In this document: piece by piece, positions 48,755 through 57,534 of the stretch
How positions within the stretch are numbered: position 1 is the first letter of the stretch
How the letters are laid out: each line of letters opens with the position of its first letter
Notes under the pieces: model-generated
What the model was told of the DNA's origin: nothing
The model's database searches: none
The model's input: the letters and a program-made list of their open reading frames with translations, nothing else
Origin: Thioalkalivibrio versutus
GTDB lineage: Bacteria > Pseudomonadota > Gammaproteobacteria > Ectothiorhodospirales > Ectothiorhodospiraceae
NCBI RefSeq assembly: GCF_001999325.1
Contig: NZ_MVAR01000015.1
Span: 1-64,000 of the forward strand
Length of the DNA stretch: 64,000 bases
Direction: 5' to 3'
Made by a program: the position numbers and the translations under genes

Positions 48755-48758
48755 CGCG

Positions 48759-49049
48759 ATGGAATCCGATGACATGCATCTGCTGACGGTGGTGGCTGAG
48801 GCGATCCTGGAGGAGATGCTGATCGACGAGGTGCGCGGCATGGGTGCGGCCGGCTACACGGTGACTGACGCGCGCGGCTGGGGCCGGCATGGCAAGCGCC
48901 GGGGCAACTGGCGCCAGGGTGGCAATATCAAGGTCGAGGTGGTGGCTTCGGCCGAGTTGTGCGATCGCATCGCAGCCCGGTTCAAGGAACAGTACGAGGC
49001 GGACTATGGTTTGTTGATGTTCACCGTCCCGGTGGCGTTGAAGAATTAG
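48759..49049 (+). CDS. sbtB: PII-like regulatory protein SbtB
   Basis: A 96-residue PII-fold protein encoded directly after sbtA. In cyanobacteria SbtB forms a trimer that binds adenine nucleotides (cAMP, AMP and others) and controls SbtA. The T-loop region is basic, GWGRHGKRRGNWRQGGNIKV, followed by VEVVAS. The C-terminal cysteine-bearing loop of some cyanobacterial SbtB proteins is absent; this one ends VPVALKN. The ATG at 48759 is preceded by GGGAGGC. Confidence 0.9.
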   Translation: MESDDMHLLTVVAEAILEEMLIDEVRGMGAAGYTVTDARGWGRHGKRRGNWRQGGNIKVEVVASAELCDRIAARFKEQYEADYGLLMFTVPVALKN

Positions 49050-49200
49050 GGACGCACCGGGTCCGGGGAATCGAGTTTCCATGGAGTGAAGTGTTTCGCG
49101 GAATTTCCGGGAACTCGACTGTCACCCTTGGGGGGCGCGGGGTCTGGCTGCTATCAAGGGAGCCTGAATGAACGGCGTTACAGCCCGCAGGAGGCTCCCA

Positions 49201-49764
49201 ATGACGAGATTTCGTAGCACGGCCCTGGCCATCGCGCTGGGTTCACTGTTTGCCGCCAGTTCGGCATACGCGCAGGCCCCGCAACATGGGGACCCACAGG
49301 GCGGAATGGGCCAGGGTATGCCGCCCGCCGAACAGGGTGCCCCGCCGGCCGGTGGTCAGCAGGTCCCGGGCCAGGGCGGCATGCCGCGCGGCCAGGGTCA
49401 GGAGCGTGGGCAGGGCATGCCTCAGGGGCAGCCGCCGGAGCAGCCCGGCCAGCGCAGGCAGGGGCAACAAGCTCCCGGGCAGATGGAGCGCGGTGGCCAG
49501 CCGGCACCGGGGCAAAGCGGAGCGCCGACTCCGCCCCAGGGGCAGGGCCAGCCGCCTGAGGGACAGGGTCAACCTCAAGGGCAGGGGCAGCCCCAGGATG
49601 CGCCCCCGCTGGGACAGCAGCGCCAGCCCCGGGGCGAGGATGCACCGCCGCTGGGCGAGGGAACACCGACGCGACCGGGTACCGGAACCCAGCCAGCCGA
49701 TCCGGCAGACCCCGCCCAGCCAGCTGCCCCCTCGGCAACGGATAACCTTCCGCCCCTCGATTGA
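49201..49764 (+). CDS. Exported Pro/Gln/Gly-rich low-complexity protein, unknown function
   Basis: A 187-residue protein. From the ATG at 49201 (AGGAGG upstream) the signal peptide is MTRFRSTALAIALGSLFAAS with cleavage after AYA. An in-frame ATG at 49168, also with a ribosome site, would add eleven residues. The mature region consists of irregular GQ/PQ/QGQ repeats such as GQPPEGQGQPQGQGQPQD. Two PPLGE/PPLGQ-like motifs follow, and it ends DNLPPLD. No cysteine is seen. Disordered, extracytoplasmic and of unknown function, it resembles the protein at 45434. Confidence 0.75.
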   Translation: MTRFRSTALAIALGSLFAASSAYAQAPQHGDPQGGMGQGMPPAEQGAPPAGGQQVPGQGGMPRGQGQERGQGMPQGQPPEQPGQRRQGQQAPGQMERGGQPAPGQSGAPTPPQGQGQPPEGQGQPQGQGQPQDAPPLGQQRQPRGEDAPPLGEGTPTRPGTGTQPADPADPAQPAAPSATDNLPPLD

Positions 49765-49809
49765 TCCGACTCTCGCGGCCGCTGCTGGCCTGCCGCGCGG
49801 GCGGGCTGG

Positions 49810-50364
49810 TCAGGTCCGGGCGAGGATGCGGTAGGGCCCGGGATGGCCGTCTTTTCCCGACTCGACCAGCGCAATCGTGTCCGCCAGCCAGCGCAGGGGC
49901 GGTTCGATGCGTTCGGTGTCGGGCGGCGCGGCGTGGCGTCGCAGGGACACGTGGGGTCGGAAGGGACGCGGCGGACCGAGATCGATACCGCAGTCGTTGC
50001 ACAGGGCATGTGCCTGCTCGGCGAGGTCGGCCAGTGCGGCGGGCGGCTCGGCAGGAGCGGCCCAGGTGATGCGCGGCCCGGTGAAGTGACCCAGATGGTC
50101 CAGCGTCAGGTCGATCGGCGCGCAGGCGAGTTCCGTGATGCGCCCGGCCAGACAGTCGGCCTGTCCGACCGGGATCGTTCCGGCGAAGGCCAGCGTCAGG
50201 TGCAGGTGATCGCGCGGGACCGGTCGGCCGGGGCCGTCGAGTGCCTGGCCGAGGCGGGCTAGTGTGGCGCGTGTGGGGTCGTCGGGCCACAGGGCCAGAA
50301 AGACCCGCCGGGCTGCGGGGGATGCGGCCACCGATTCAGCCGCGCGGGCGGGGGAGATTCTCAC
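49810..50364 (-). CDS. thpR: RNA 2',3'-cyclic phosphodiesterase (2'-5' RNA ligase family)
   Basis: A 184-residue member of the two-histidine phosphoesterase superfamily. The catalytic motifs are HLTL at residues 55-58 and HVSL starting at residue 138. VFLALWPDDPTRATLARLGQ is the conserved N-terminal core. The proposed start is a GTG at 50364, overlapping cbrB by 29 bp; a GTG at 50331 avoids the overlap and is possible. It follows cbrB in the position where pseudomonads have pcnB. Confidence 0.88.
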   Translation of the reverse strand: MRISPARAAESVAASPAARRVFLALWPDDPTRATLARLGQALDGPGRPVPRDHLHLTLAFAGTIPVGQADCLAGRITELACAPIDLTLDHLGHFTGPRITWAAPAEPPAALADLAEQAHALCNDCGIDLGPPRPFRPHVSLRRHAAPPDTERIEPPLRWLADTIALVESGKDGHPGPYRILART

Positions 50365-51691
50365 GCTGACGGCGTTCCCACAGGGTCTTGCGGCTGATGC
50401 CGAGGGCCCGGGCCAGCTCGGTCTCGGTCATGCTGCCCTGGTTTTCCTGCACGAAGTGCCGGAAATACTCGTTCAGGCTCGAGCCCTTGCCCTTGCGGGT
50501 CGGAAACGCGGGGTTGGGGATCTCGTCGTCCCGGGCCGGAGTGCCCGTCGAGAGTCCCATGTGGTCCGCTTCGATGCAGCCATCCGGGCTCAGTACCCAC
50601 CCGCGTTCCAGGGCGTTCGCCAGCTCGCGCACGTTGCCGGGCCAATCTTGCGACTCCAGGGCTTGCCGTGCCGCGTGTGACAGTTGTGGCACTGGCCCCG
50701 AACCGGCCAGTGCCTCGAGGAAATGCCGTGCCAGGGGGATGATGTCCTCGCGCCGTTCGCGCAGGGGCGGGATGGACAATTCCAGGACCCGCAGGCGGTA
50801 GTAGAGGTCGGCACGAAAGGCCTGTTCCGCGATCATGGCCTCGAGGTCGCGGTGGGTGGCCGCTAGCAGGCGCACATCCACCTTCAGGTTCTCGTTGGAC
50901 CCGACCGGGCGGAGCTCGCCATCCTGCAGGACCCGTAGCAGGCGGGCCTGGGCCGCAGGCGCCAGTTCGCCGATCTCGTCCAGGAACAGCGTGCCGCCGT
51001 GGGCGCTCTGGATCAGGCCGGTGCGCGCCTTGACCGCACCGGTGTAGGCACCCTGGGCGTGACCGAACAGCTCGGCCTCGACCAGACCCTCGGGGATGGT
51101 GGCGCAGTTGACCGCGACGAACGGGCCGCTGGCGCGCGGGCTCAGTTCGTGCAGGGCGCGCGCGGCCAGCTCCTTGCCGGTACCGGACTCGCCGCGCAGC
51201 AATACCGTGGAGTGGGTCATGGCCACACGCCGGATCTGATCACGCAATTGCTGCATGGCCTGGCTCTCGCCGATGAGGCCCAGTCCGGGGCGCGGAGCGG
51301 AATCGGTTCCCTCGTCGTCGGGTTCGTCGGTGTTGGGGCGGTCGCGCTCGCGCAGGGCGGCGCGCAGGGTCAGCAGCAGGGCGTCGTGGTCGAAAGGCTT
51401 GGCGATGTAGTCGGCGGCGCCTTCCTTCATCGCGTTGACCGCGGAGGGCACCGACGCATAGCTGGTCATGATGACCGTGGGCGTGTGGGCGAATTCCGGC
51501 AGCAGCTCGATCCCTTCGCCATCCGGCAGGCGCAGATCCACCAGTTGCAGATCGTAGGGATCGGCGGCTGCCAGCGCCCGCGCCTCGGCCAGGTTTTCGG
51601 CCACGCCGACCTCGAAGCCGTGGTGCTCCAGGAATCGGCGCACGGCGCGGCGGATCGGGGCTTCGTCGTCAACCAGGAGGATGCGGGTCAT
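50336..51691 (-). CDS. cbrB: Sigma-54-dependent response regulator, CbrB-like (NtrC family)
   Basis: A 451-residue transcription activator. The receiver domain (1-120) has Asp8, Asp9, the phosphoacceptor Asp52 and Lys in YIAKPFDHD. The AAA+ domain has Walker A GESGTGKE, GAYTGAVKARTGLIQSAHGG (sigma-54 contact with tyrosine in place of the usual phenylalanine) and WPGNVRELANALERG. A Fis-type helix-turn-helix ends the protein at ELARALGISRKTLWERR. It pairs with cbrA, from which it is now separated by a MITE-like insertion. Confidence 0.93.
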   Translation of the reverse strand: MTRILLVDDEAPIRRAVRRFLEHHGFEVGVAENLAEARALAAADPYDLQLVDLRLPDGEGIELLPEFAHTPTVIMTSYASVPSAVNAMKEGAADYIAKPFDHDALLLTLRAALRERDRPNTDEPDDEGTDSAPRPGLGLIGESQAMQQLRDQIRRVAMTHSTVLLRGESGTGKELAARALHELSPRASGPFVAVNCATIPEGLVEAELFGHAQGAYTGAVKARTGLIQSAHGGTLFLDEIGELAPAAQARLLRVLQDGELRPVGSNENLKVDVRLLAATHRDLEAMIAEQAFRADLYYRLRVLELSIPPLRERREDIIPLARHFLEALAGSGPVPQLSHAARQALESQDWPGNVRELANALERGWVLSPDGCIEADHMGLSTGTPARDDEIPNPAFPTRKGKGSSLNEYFRHFVQENQGSMTETELARALGISRKTLWERRQRENLPRPRG

Positions 51692-51706
51692 GAGTCTTGG
51701 CGGCTA

Positions 51707-52003
51707 GGGAAACACTGATCAATGAACGCGTTCGCGCTCGAGTCGCTTTTGCGTGCGAACAAGGCGCGATGACTGCCGTGCAGTCATTCTGCACAAGGGA
51801 GCCGCAACGCTGTGCGCGCGCCCGTTTTTGATAACAACGGGCGGCCGAGCCTCTGCTTTCAATAACTTGCGGGGTTGGCACCCAAGGTTCCCCGATCCTG
51901 CGTTGCGCCGCTTACAGGTAGAACCACTACCTGTTGCACGACGCGCCTTGTCTCGGAAAACCTGGGGTACCAACGCGAACGTGTTCATTGATCAGTGTTT
52001 CCC
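51707..52003. mobile_element. MITE-like insertion, 297 bp, 30-bp terminal inverted repeats, TA duplication
   Basis: Terminal inverted repeats of 30 bp begin GGGAAACACTGATCAATGAA and differ at one position between the ends (29 of 30). TA flanks both sides (51705-51706 and 52004-52005), as expected for target duplication by IS630/Tc1-mariner-type transposases. No transposase gene lies inside; internal sequence includes a small inverted repeat ATGACTGC/GCAGTCAT near 51769-51788. The right end provides the present stop codon of cbrA. The parent element could not be named. Confidence 0.9.
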
Positions 52004-54913
52004 TAGTGTCAGCAGGAATCGGGCACCGCCCTCGGGGCGGTTGGCGGCCATCAGGGTACCACCGTGGTCGCGCACGATGCTGTAGGCCACCGGCAGGCCC
52101 AGGCCGGTGCCTTGGCCCGCCGGCTTGGTGGTGAAGAACGGCTCGAACAGGCGTTCCAGGCTGGATTCGTCGATTCCGGGGCCGGCGTCGTCGATGGTGA
52201 TCTGGACATGCCGTCCGTGGAGCCGGGCCGCGATGGCGACGGTGGCGTTTTCGGGCGAGGCCTGCTCGGCGTTGGTCAGCAGGTTGATGAACACCTGCAA
52301 CAGCGTGGCATGCGAGCCGCGGACGTGCAGCCCCGCGAGGCCCGAAGTCGTGAATTGCAGGTCGTTGCGCCCGGCCAGGCGCATCAGGCGGATGGCCTCG
52401 GCCACGAGCTCGTCCAGTGCGATGGTCTCGAAATGTCCGGCCGATGGGCCTTCGTCGGCGTGGGCAAAGGTGATCAGCGACTGCACGATGGCGTTGATGC
52501 GTCGCGTCTGAGCGAGGATGTCGTCGGCGATGCCGTGGATCTCCTGCGGATCGTCCTCGAGGGGCAGGGTCTGCGCCAGCGAGGCGATACCGGTCAGGGG
52601 ATTGCCGATCTCGTGCGCGACCCCGGCGGCAAAGCGGCCGATGGAGGCCAGGCGATCGCCGTGGGCGATCTCGGACTCGAGCTGGGCGCGTTCGGTCACG
52701 TCCTCGATCAGGACCACGCGGCCTTCCACCTGACCCTGGGCATCCTGCAGTTCGGAGCGGTGCAGGTTCAGGCGGCGGTTGCCGTTGGGCAGATCCACGT
52801 TCAGCTTGTACCACTGGCGGTCCGGGCTCTCCAGGAAGGCGGTCAGCAGGCCGCTCCAGGGGCTGTCGAGCTGGCGGATGTTCTGGCCCACGGCGTCTTC
52901 CGTGGCGACCTGCGTGAGCTGCGCCAGGGCCTGGTTCCAGCCGGTGATCTCGCCGGTATTGGTGAGGCTGGCTACCCCCAGCGGGAGCTCGTGCAGGATC
53001 TGGCGATGAAAGCGGCGCAGGGCGTCCAGCTCGGCCGCCAGGCCGGACAGCGGCAAGGGGCGGGTCTCCAGCTGTTCCTCGATCCGCCGCAGGCTTTCGC
53101 TCAGGGTGTGGCGTCCGGCGGCATCCAGGCGCAGGTGCTGGTCGACGATCATGCGAGCCAGTACCGGCCCCAGCAGGCCGGAGAGATTGCGCTCGATCCG
53201 TTCGCGGAGGTGGCGCAGATCGCCGCGTGAACGCGTATGGCGGGGCAGGCCGAGATCATCCAGGGCGCGCTGGACCTCGTGGCGCGCCGTGCCCGGGCCC
53301 AGGGTGGCCGCAAGTGCGGTCTCCATTTCGGTGACGTCGCCCGCCAGTGGCAGGCCCGCGCCGGTGGCGGTGGATTCGTTAGGGCAGCAGGCCCGGCCGG
53401 CCTCGGCCTCCTCGGGGTTCGGCCGGGTCAGCAGCGAGCCGACGACGAACAGGACCGCGTTGACGCCCAGGCTCAGCATCAGCGCGAAGGTCCACGGGTC
53501 CAGCATCTCCGCGCGCAAGAGGCGTTGCGGGTCGGGCAGGGCCGTCGCGATCCCGGCATCCGACAGCAAGGGCATGACGAGGGTGAACGCCCAGCCGGCA
53601 ATCCCGGCCCCCAGGCCCAAGAGAAATCCGACCCGGGTCGCCTGTTTCCACAGCATCAGGCCGATCAGGCCCGGCAGAAGTTGCGCCACCGCGGCAAACG
53701 AGATCAGACCCAGCTGCGCGAGGCCCTCGACGACCTGCAGCAGGCCGTAGAAGGCATAGCCGAGCCCGATGATGAACACGATCCAGATGCGCCGCCCCCA
53801 AAGCAGGCGGGTGTAGAGGTTGGCGCTGCGCTCCTCCTCGTGCAGTCGGGTCAGTGGCGAGAGGTAGTTGGTGCCCATATGGGCGAGCGCCAGGGTGGTC
53901 ACGATCATCATCGCACTGGCAGCGGACAACCCACCGATGAAGACCAGCAGGGCGAGGCTGGGCGACTCCAGCAGCCCGGCGATGCCGATGGCGTAATAGT
54001 TGGGCGAGATGCCCAGCCCGGCCGCCTCCCCGGCCCAGTAGAGTACCGGCATCGGCAGGTTCAGCAGCAGCAGGAATGCGGGGAACGCCCAGGCCGCGGT
54101 GTTCAGTGCCTGCGGGTTGATGTTCTCGGTGAACAGCATGTGGAACTGGCGTGGCAGCAGGAAGGCGGCCGCGAAGGCCAGGATCATCATCGCGAACCAG
54201 CCGCCCTGGCGCACCGGCTCGTACAGCGCATCGACCGCCTCGGGATGGGCGGCCAGCCAGTCGTTCAGCCCGCCGAGGCCGCCGAACACGGCGTACAGCG
54301 CCACGGCGGCAATCACGAGGATGGCGAGCAGCTTGACGATGGACTCGAAGGCGATGGCCAGCACCAGACCGGCGTGCTTTTCGCGCGGGGCGATGTGGCG
54401 GGCGCCGAACAGGATCGCGAACAGCGCGATGGTGCCGCTGAAGGTCAGGGCGAGCAGATGCGGCGGGGTCTCCGCGGTCAGCACGGCGGCGGACTCGGCC
54501 ACGGCCTTGATCTGTAGCGCGATGTACGGGAGTACCCCGGCGAGCATGAACAGGGCGACCACGGGCCCAGTGAAGCGGCTGCGGTAGCGAAAGGCGAACA
54601 GGTCGGCCAGCGAGGTCAGCTGCTGTTCGCGGGTCAGGCGCAGGAGGGGACGCAGCAGCCAGGGGGTGGCGGCGAAGGCCAGGGTCACGCCGAGGTAGAT
54701 GGTCAGGTACAGGTACCCCTGGTCGGCGAGGAAACCAAGGTTGCCGTAGAAGGTCCAGGACGTTGCGTACACCCCCAGCGACAGGCTGAACACCCAGCCA
54801 TTGGCCGCCAGTCGGCCTACTCGGGGGACGCGGTCGGCCAGGAACGCAATGCCGAATAGCAGGGCGAGGTAGGCCACCCCGACCGCGTAGATCAGACCCA
54901 GGCTAAGGGTCAC
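51992..54913 (-). CDS. cbrA: Sensor histidine kinase with sodium/solute-symporter-like N terminus, CbrA-like
   Basis: A 973-residue inner-membrane kinase. Residues 1 to about 500 are a sodium:solute symporter-like domain with about thirteen hydrophobic segments. A linker and PAS domain (about 630-750) follow, then a HisKA domain with His767 in [12 protein letters not shown] and an ATPase domain with DDAGPGID and [11 protein letters not shown]. The start is a GTG at 54913, overlapping cbrX by 11 bp. The final codons LGKH and the stop lie in a transposon end; see findings. In Pseudomonas, CbrAB controls carbon-source use and histidine use. Confidence 0.92.
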   Translation of the reverse strand: MTLSLGLIYAVGVAYLALLFGIAFLADRVPRVGRLAANGWVFSLSLGVYATSWTFYGNLGFLADQGYLYLTIYLGVTLAFAATPWLLRPLLRLTREQQLTSLADLFAFRYRSRFTGPVVALFMLAGVLPYIALQIKAVAESAAVLTAETPPHLLALTFSGTIALFAILFGARHIAPREKHAGLVLAIAFESIVKLLAILVIAAVALYAVFGGLGGLNDWLAAHPEAVDALYEPVRQGGWFAMMILAFAAAFLLPRQFHMLFTENINPQALNTAAWAFPAFLLLLNLPMPVLYWAGEAAGLGISPNYYAIGIAGLLESPSLALLVFIGGLSAASAMMIVTTLALAHMGTNYLSPLTRLHEEERSANLYTRLLWGRRIWIVFIIGLGYAFYGLLQVVEGLAQLGLISFAAVAQLLPGLIGLMLWKQATRVGFLLGLGAGIAGWAFTLVMPLLSDAGIATALPDPQRLLRAEMLDPWTFALMLSLGVNAVLFVVGSLLTRPNPEEAEAGRACCPNESTATGAGLPLAGDVTEMETALAATLGPGTARHEVQRALDDLGLPRHTRSRGDLRHLRERIERNLSGLLGPVLARMIVDQHLRLDAAGRHTLSESLRRIEEQLETRPLPLSGLAAELDALRRFHRQILHELPLGVASLTNTGEITGWNQALAQLTQVATEDAVGQNIRQLDSPWSGLLTAFLESPDRQWYKLNVDLPNGNRRLNLHRSELQDAQGQVEGRVVLIEDVTERAQLESEIAHGDRLASIGRFAAGVAHEIGNPLTGIASLAQTLPLEDDPQEIHGIADDILAQTRRINAIVQSLITFAHADEGPSAGHFETIALDELVAEAIRLMRLAGRNDLQFTTSGLAGLHVRGSHATLLQVFINLLTNAEQASPENATVAIAARLHGRHVQITIDDAGPGIDESSLERLFEPFFTTKPAGQGTGLGLPVAYSIVRDHGGTLMAANRPEGGARFLLTLGKH

Positions 54914-55076
54914 GGCGCCCGCTCCGGCTCAGTGCCGCGATGGCCACGACGAACAGCGCCCAGGCCGTGAAGGGCCACCACCAGGCAGGACTCAGGTAGG
55001 CAACCCAGAGGACCAGCGGGCTCAGAAACAGCAATGCGCCCAGCAGGGCGATCAGGATGGCGCGAGGGGCGTCCAT
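54903..55076 (-). CDS. Small membrane protein, CbrX-like
   Basis: A 57-residue protein not otherwise obvious because of its size. It begins MDAPRAILIALLGALLFLSP, has two hydrophobic helices separated by LSPAWWWPF and ends SRSGRRDP. The ATG at 55076 is preceded by GAGAGG. Its last 11 bases overlap the GTG start of cbrA, so translation is coupled. Pseudomonads carry a short gene, cbrX, at this exact place upstream of cbrA. The match is by position and character, not by an alignment I could run. Confidence 0.8.
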   Translation of the reverse strand: MDAPRAILIALLGALLFLSPLVLWVAYLSPAWWWPFTAWALFVVAIAALSRSGRRDP

Positions 55077-55168
55077 CGTCAGCCTCTCGCAAGCACCTTG
55101 CGGTGCGCGGGCGAGCGATCCTGCGGGGCCGTCCGGGTTGGCGCGCGGGTGGAGAGCATGCGGCGAGT

Positions 55169-56116
55169 CTACACCGCGCGCGCGGCCCCGGGCAGTGCCG
55201 CCGGCAATGGCAGGTGGTCGCCGAGGGTGTGTCCCTGCAGGCGCTCCAGGGCTTCGGCCAGCTGGGCCTCCGGTGCGTCGGGTGCCTGGGCGTCGCCCGG
55301 GGCCAGGCCGATCACCGTCAGGGTGTCGGCCAGCTGCCGCCGGGCGGTATCCGCGTGGATGCCCTCGGCTCCGGTGGCCTTGGCCAGCTTGTCGCCGCCG
55401 GGCGCGACAAGGATCGGGTGGTGGGCATAGGCCGGTGGGGTGGCGCCCAGCGCCTCGTAGAGCTGCATCTGGCGCGGGGTGGAGCCGAGCAGGTCGATCC
55501 CGCGCACCACGCGGGTTACGCCCAGGTCCAGGTCGTCCACCACGGTGGCGAGCTGGTAGGCGACGATGCCATCCGCCCGGCGGATCACGAAGTCGCTTCC
55601 GAGTGCCTCCAGATCGAAGGCGACCGCACCCAGAAAGCGATCCGCGATCGTCCAGTAGCGGGTGGTCGCGCGGGCACGCACGGCCCGTGGCTCGCGTTCG
55701 GGCGGCAGGCCGTGGCGACAGGTCCCTGGATAGATCGGCCCTTCCCAGCCCGGCCGGCCGCGCGCGGCCAGGTCCTTGCGGGTACAGCCGCAGGGGAAAG
55801 CCAGGTTCGACGCCAACAGGGTGTCCAGGGCGCGCTGATAGGCGGGACCGCGTTGGCTTTGCCAGGTGACGGGGCCATCCCAGACTAGGGCGAAGGCCTC
55901 GAGGGCATGGAAAATGGCATCGGCCGCCCCCGGGCGAACCCGGGGGGCGTCGATATCGTCGATTCGCAGATGCCAGCGGCCGTCGGTACTCCGGGCATCG
56001 AGCCAGGAGATGACGGCGGCCAGCAGGGAGCCCGCGTGCAGCGGGCCGGAAGGGGTAGGGGCAAACCGGCCGACATAGCGGTCGGCCCGGGTAATCCGTT
56101 CGGGCGTGACCGTCAC
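55169..56116 (-). CDS. gluQ: Glutamyl-queuosine tRNA(Asp) synthetase
   Basis: A 315-residue truncated glutamyl-tRNA synthetase relative. It adds glutamate to queuosine in tRNA(Asp) rather than charging a tRNA end. GRFAPTPSGPLHAGSLLAAV is the class I signature. A zinc-ligand set CGCTRKDL with YPGTC and KLAKATGAEG in place of KMSKS are present. It lacks the anticodon-binding domain. The start is a GTG at 56116, 13 bp after dksA, the usual dksA-gluQ pairing. Confidence 0.94.
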   Translation of the reverse strand: MTVTPERITRADRYVGRFAPTPSGPLHAGSLLAAVISWLDARSTDGRWHLRIDDIDAPRVRPGAADAIFHALEAFALVWDGPVTWQSQRGPAYQRALDTLLASNLAFPCGCTRKDLAARGRPGWEGPIYPGTCRHGLPPEREPRAVRARATTRYWTIADRFLGAVAFDLEALGSDFVIRRADGIVAYQLATVVDDLDLGVTRVVRGIDLLGSTPRQMQLYEALGATPPAYAHHPILVAPGGDKLAKATGAEGIHADTARRQLADTLTVIGLAPGDAQAPDAPEAQLAEALERLQGHTLGDHLPLPAALPGAARAV

Positions 56117-56129
56117 GGCCCGGCCGGGA

Positions 56130-56582
56130 TCAGGCGCGCTGCTTTTCCTTGATCTCGTCGAGCTGCTTGCAGTCGATGCACATGGTGGCCGTCGGGCGGG
56201 CCTCCAGGCGGCGAATGCCGATCTCCACGCCGCAGGTCTCGCAGTAGCCGTAATCGTGGGTGTCGATCTTGCGCAGCGCCTCGTTGATCTTCTTCGACAG
56301 CTTGCGTTCGCGGTCGCGGGAGCGCAGTTCCAGGCCGAACTCCTCTTCCTGGGTGGCGCGGTCGGCCGGATCGGCAAAGTTGGACGCGTCCTGGCGCATG
56401 TGCCCCACGGTGCGATCGACTTCCTCGGCCAGCTCCTGGCGCCATGCCCGCAGCAGGCTGCGGAAATGCTCGAGCTGATCCGGATTCATGTAATCTTCGT
56501 CCGGCTTCGGCTCGTAGGGCGCAATGCCCCCGGCGACCATGTGCTGGGTGGAGGGCTTGTCGGTCTTTTCGTCAGCAGCCAT
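56130..56582 (-). CDS. dksA: RNA polymerase-binding transcription factor DksA
   Basis: A 150-residue factor that works with ppGpp in the secondary channel of RNA polymerase. The coiled-coil tip has Asp71 and Asp74 in DPADRATQEEE, exactly as in E. coli. The zinc finger is Cys114, Cys117, Cys135 and Cys138 (YCETCG and MCIDCKQ). The ATG at 56582 follows GGAGAAAG. gluQ and then the cbr genes follow, an order conserved in pseudomonads. Confidence 0.98.
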   Translation of the reverse strand: MAADEKTDKPSTQHMVAGGIAPYEPKPDEDYMNPDQLEHFRSLLRAWRQELAEEVDRTVGHMRQDASNFADPADRATQEEEFGLELRSRDRERKLSKKINEALRKIDTHDYGYCETCGVEIGIRRLEARPTATMCIDCKQLDEIKEKQRA

Positions 56583-56750
56583 GCGGGCTTTCTCCGGCTG
56601 GAAAAATGAGGCGCACTTAGTACCAGAGTCGGGCGGGCCGGGCAAGTCCCGTGCCATGACTGTTGGTGCCTGGTCTCGGTCGGATGCCGGGAATGTGCGG
56701 GCTCACGGCCGGTTTTTCAGCGAGATACGGGAAAAGGCGGAAATAACGGG

Positions 56751-57521
56751 ATGACGGAATTGCAGGCGCTGATTTTCGATGTGGACGGCACATTGGCGGA
56801 CACTGAACGCGACGGTCATCGCGTCGCCTTCAACAAGGCGTTCGCGGACGCGGGCCTGGACTGGGACTGGAGCATCGCGCGCTACGGCGAGTTGCTGCGC
56901 GTGACCGGCGGCAAGGAGCGCATCCGCCAGTACCTGTCCGAGGACCATCCCGCGGTCCTGAACGAGCCGGGGATCGATGCACGCATCCGCGAGCTGCATG
57001 CGGCCAAGACCCGCCACTACGTGGCCCTGCTGGAGACCGGCGCGATCCCGCTGCGGCCGGGGGTGCGGCGGCTGCTGGACGAGGCGGAGGCCGAGGGTCT
57101 GCGCCTGGCGATTGCGACCACTACTACCCCCGAGAACGTCACGGCCCTGCTGGAGGCCACGCTCGGAAGCGAGGGGCCGTACCGCTTCGAGGTGATCTCC
57201 GCTGGCGACATCGTGCCGGCCAAGAAGCCGGCTCCGGATATCTTTACCCACGCACTGGAGGCGATGAACCTGCCGGCGGAGGCCTGCCTGGCCCTGGAGG
57301 ACTCCGACAACGGTGTGCGTTCCGCGCGCGGGGCGGGGCTGGAGGTCGTGGTCACGACGAACGACTACACCCGCGAGCAGGCGTTTGATGGCGCCTTGGC
57401 CGTGCTGGACGGGTTCGGTGAGGCGGATCAGCCCGCGACGGTCCTGGCCGGTCCGGCACTGGAAGGCTCGGTGGTGGATATCGCGACCCTGCGCGCCTGG
57501 GTCTCCGGGGCGAAGGGATAG
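56751..57521 (+). CDS. HAD-superfamily phosphatase, CbbY-like
   Basis: A 256-residue cytosolic phosphatase. The catalytic motif is FDVDGTLADTE with Asp10 and Asp12. A helical cap follows, then IATTTTPENV, KKPAPDIFTHAL and ALEDSDNGVRSARGAG. CbbY removes xylulose-1,5-bisphosphate, a Rubisco inhibitor; other family members have different sugar phosphates as substrates. The similarity to CbbY is good along the whole length, but the substrate is not proved. It is divergent from dksA. A weak ribosome site precedes the ATG. Confidence 0.85.
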   Translation: MTELQALIFDVDGTLADTERDGHRVAFNKAFADAGLDWDWSIARYGELLRVTGGKERIRQYLSEDHPAVLNEPGIDARIRELHAAKTRHYVALLETGAIPLRPGVRRLLDEAEAEGLRLAIATTTTPENVTALLEATLGSEGPYRFEVISAGDIVPAKKPAPDIFTHALEAMNLPAEACLALEDSDNGVRSARGAGLEVVVTTNDYTREQAFDGALAVLDGFGEADQPATVLAGPALEGSVVDIATLRAWVSGAKG

Positions 57522-57534
57522 CCGGCGCGCCGGC

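Noticed and set aside
50336-50400. CrcZ-like small RNA downstream of cbrB
   Set aside because: The downstream gene begins at once and no repeated CA-rich Crc/Hfq motifs were seen.
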